The notes beneath the pieces are model-generated. The model had not been told where the DNA came from and did no database searches. It saw only the letters and a program-made list of their open reading frames with translations. Below, one piece after another: positions 4,666 to 5,244 of a DNA stretch of 5,244 nucleotides (position 1 is its first letter; each line of letters opens with the position of its first letter). This DNA is from Actinomycetota bacterium. Lineage in GTDB: Bacteria > Actinomycetota > Actinomycetes > Actinomycetales > Microbacteriaceae. The stretch is from the NCBI GenBank assembly GCA_016870695.1, contig VGAV01000204.1, forward strand, positions 1 to 5,244, in the 5' to 3' direction. The position numbers were made by a program, and so were the translations under genes.

Positions 4666-5244
4666 TGGATGCCGCCCACCTCCGCGTTCTGCGCGAGCTC
4701 CGAGACCGCGGGAGCGTGGCCGCCGTCGCCGCGTCGATGCACGTGTCGGCCTCCGCCGTGTCGCAGCAGCTCGCGGTGCTGCAGAACCATTCGCCGGTCC
4801 CCCTCACCGCACGGCGCGGCCGCGTGCTGGTGCTCACGCCCGCTGGGGAGGCCCTCGCCGATGCCGGCATGCGCGTCGACAAAGCGCTGACCGACGCGCG
4901 CGAGGCGGTCGGCGCGTTCCTCGAGGACCACCGGCGACCGGTCCGGGTGTCCGCGTTCCACAGCGCGGGACTCGCGTTGTTCGGCCCGTTGCTGCGCGCG
5001 CTCGGCGATGCTCCCCCGCTGCAGCTGACGGATGCCGACGTCGCCCACCGCGACTTCCCCGGGCTGACCGCCGACCACGACATCGTGATCGCCCACCGCC
5101 TCGCGCACGACGAGCCCTGGCCGGCCGAGCGCGTCGTGGTGACGCCGCTGCTGACGGAGCCGCTCGACATCGCACTCCCGGCGGCGCACCCGCTCGCGTC
5201 CCGCCCGCGCCTGCGCGCCGCGGACGCCGCGGACGAGAGCTGGG
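4665..5244 (+). CDS. LysR-family transcriptional regulator (C-terminus beyond window)
   Basis: The frame stays open from ATG 4665 to the window end (193 codons, no stop), so the last third of a usual 290-310-residue LysR protein is missing. Residues 1-60 form the DNA-binding winged helix-turn-helix: LRELRDRGSVAAVAASMHVS at 9-28, recognition helix SASAVSQQLAVLQ at 28-40, and wing RRGRVLVLTPAGEAL at 50-64. A linker helix follows to about residue 90, then the effector-binding domain begins with RPVRVSAFHSAGLALFGPLL at 91-110, matching the family's first strand and helix. VVVTPLLTEPLDIALPAAHP at 157-176 is the conserved second half of subdomain one. There is no ribosome-binding site, suggesting leaderless translation. 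It is divergent from the EamA transporter by 71 nt, the classical arrangement for a LysR regulator and its target exporter. The inducer is unknown. Confidence 0.9.
   Translation, partial: MDAAHLRVLRELRDRGSVAAVAASMHVSASAVSQQLAVLQNHSPVPLTARRGRVLVLTPAGEALADAGMRVDKALTDAREAVGAFLEDHRRPVRVSAFHSAGLALFGPLLRALGDAPPLQLTDADVAHRDFPGLTADHDIVIAHRLAHDEPWPAERVVVTPLLTEPLDIALPAAHPLASRPRLRAADAADESW

Noticed and set aside
3680..4890. Plus-strand open frames of 324 and 391 residues across the transporter gene
   Set aside because: Both are antisense to a clear membrane protein with intact EamA motifs; their translations are low-complexity Arg/Asp/Pro/Thr-rich.
3467..5170. Long 567-residue minus-strand open frame
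   Set aside because: It crosses the terminator, the EamA gene and the LysR gene, has Arg/Gly/Ala-rich composition with no domain, and is a high-GC shadow of the true genes.
1..5244. Defence system, mobile element, CRISPR or RNA gene
   Set aside because: No transposase, integrase, nuclease, repeat array, tRNA-like cloverleaf or direct-repeat boundary was seen; the composition is uniform and the genes are metabolic, transport and regulatory.

Overview
The window is a dense, roughly 70% GC stretch with G/C-rich third codon positions, short intergenic gaps, GTG starts and stop/start overlaps. Together with the protein sequences, this points to a high-GC Gram-positive actinobacterium. A Microbacteriaceae host such as Microbacterium is my best guess, but no marker gene here proves it.

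Left part, 1-3549, plus strand: the downstream end of a carbohydrate catabolic operon. In order it holds the C-terminus of an RbsC/FrcC-type sugar ABC permease (cut by the window edge), a single-domain FrcA-type ABC ATPase, two tandem and clearly homologous TIM-barrel ketose 3-epimerases (both with the full Glu/Asp/His/Glu metal and catalytic set), and a P-loop sugar or nucleoside kinase of the FrcK/uridine-kinase-like type. The genes overlap or nearly touch (4-nt overlaps at 282 and 1040, a 22-nt gap at 1919-1940, an 11-nt overlap at 2800), so co-transcription and translational coupling are likely. Functional reading (inference): a ketose or related monosaccharide is imported, epimerised at C3 by one or both epimerases, and phosphorylated by the kinase. 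The gene order resembles the rhizobial fructose operon frcBCAK with two epimerases inserted between A and K. A rare ketose such as allulose, tagatose or a ribulose/xylulose-type sugar that feeds fructose-like metabolism is therefore an attractive but unproven substrate.

Middle, 3550-3618: a convergent intergenic gap with a perfect 11-bp-stem hairpin, probably a bidirectional terminator.

Right part, 3619-5244: a divergent pair made of a minus-strand EamA/DMT-family 10-TM transporter and a plus-strand LysR-type regulator that runs off the window end. The 71-nt space between them holds a TAAGT-N4-ACTTA dyad that overlaps a possible -10 element and the regulator's start codon, which suggests a leaderless, autoregulated LysR gene. 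It also holds a hairpin with GGAGG in its loop, followed by a possible four-codon leader cistron whose stop overlaps the transporter start. This pair looks functionally separate from the sugar operon.

I found no tRNA, rRNA, CRISPR array, insertion sequence, integrase or attachment site. The most interesting content is the two-epimerase plus kinase sugar module; the rest is ordinary for such genomes.
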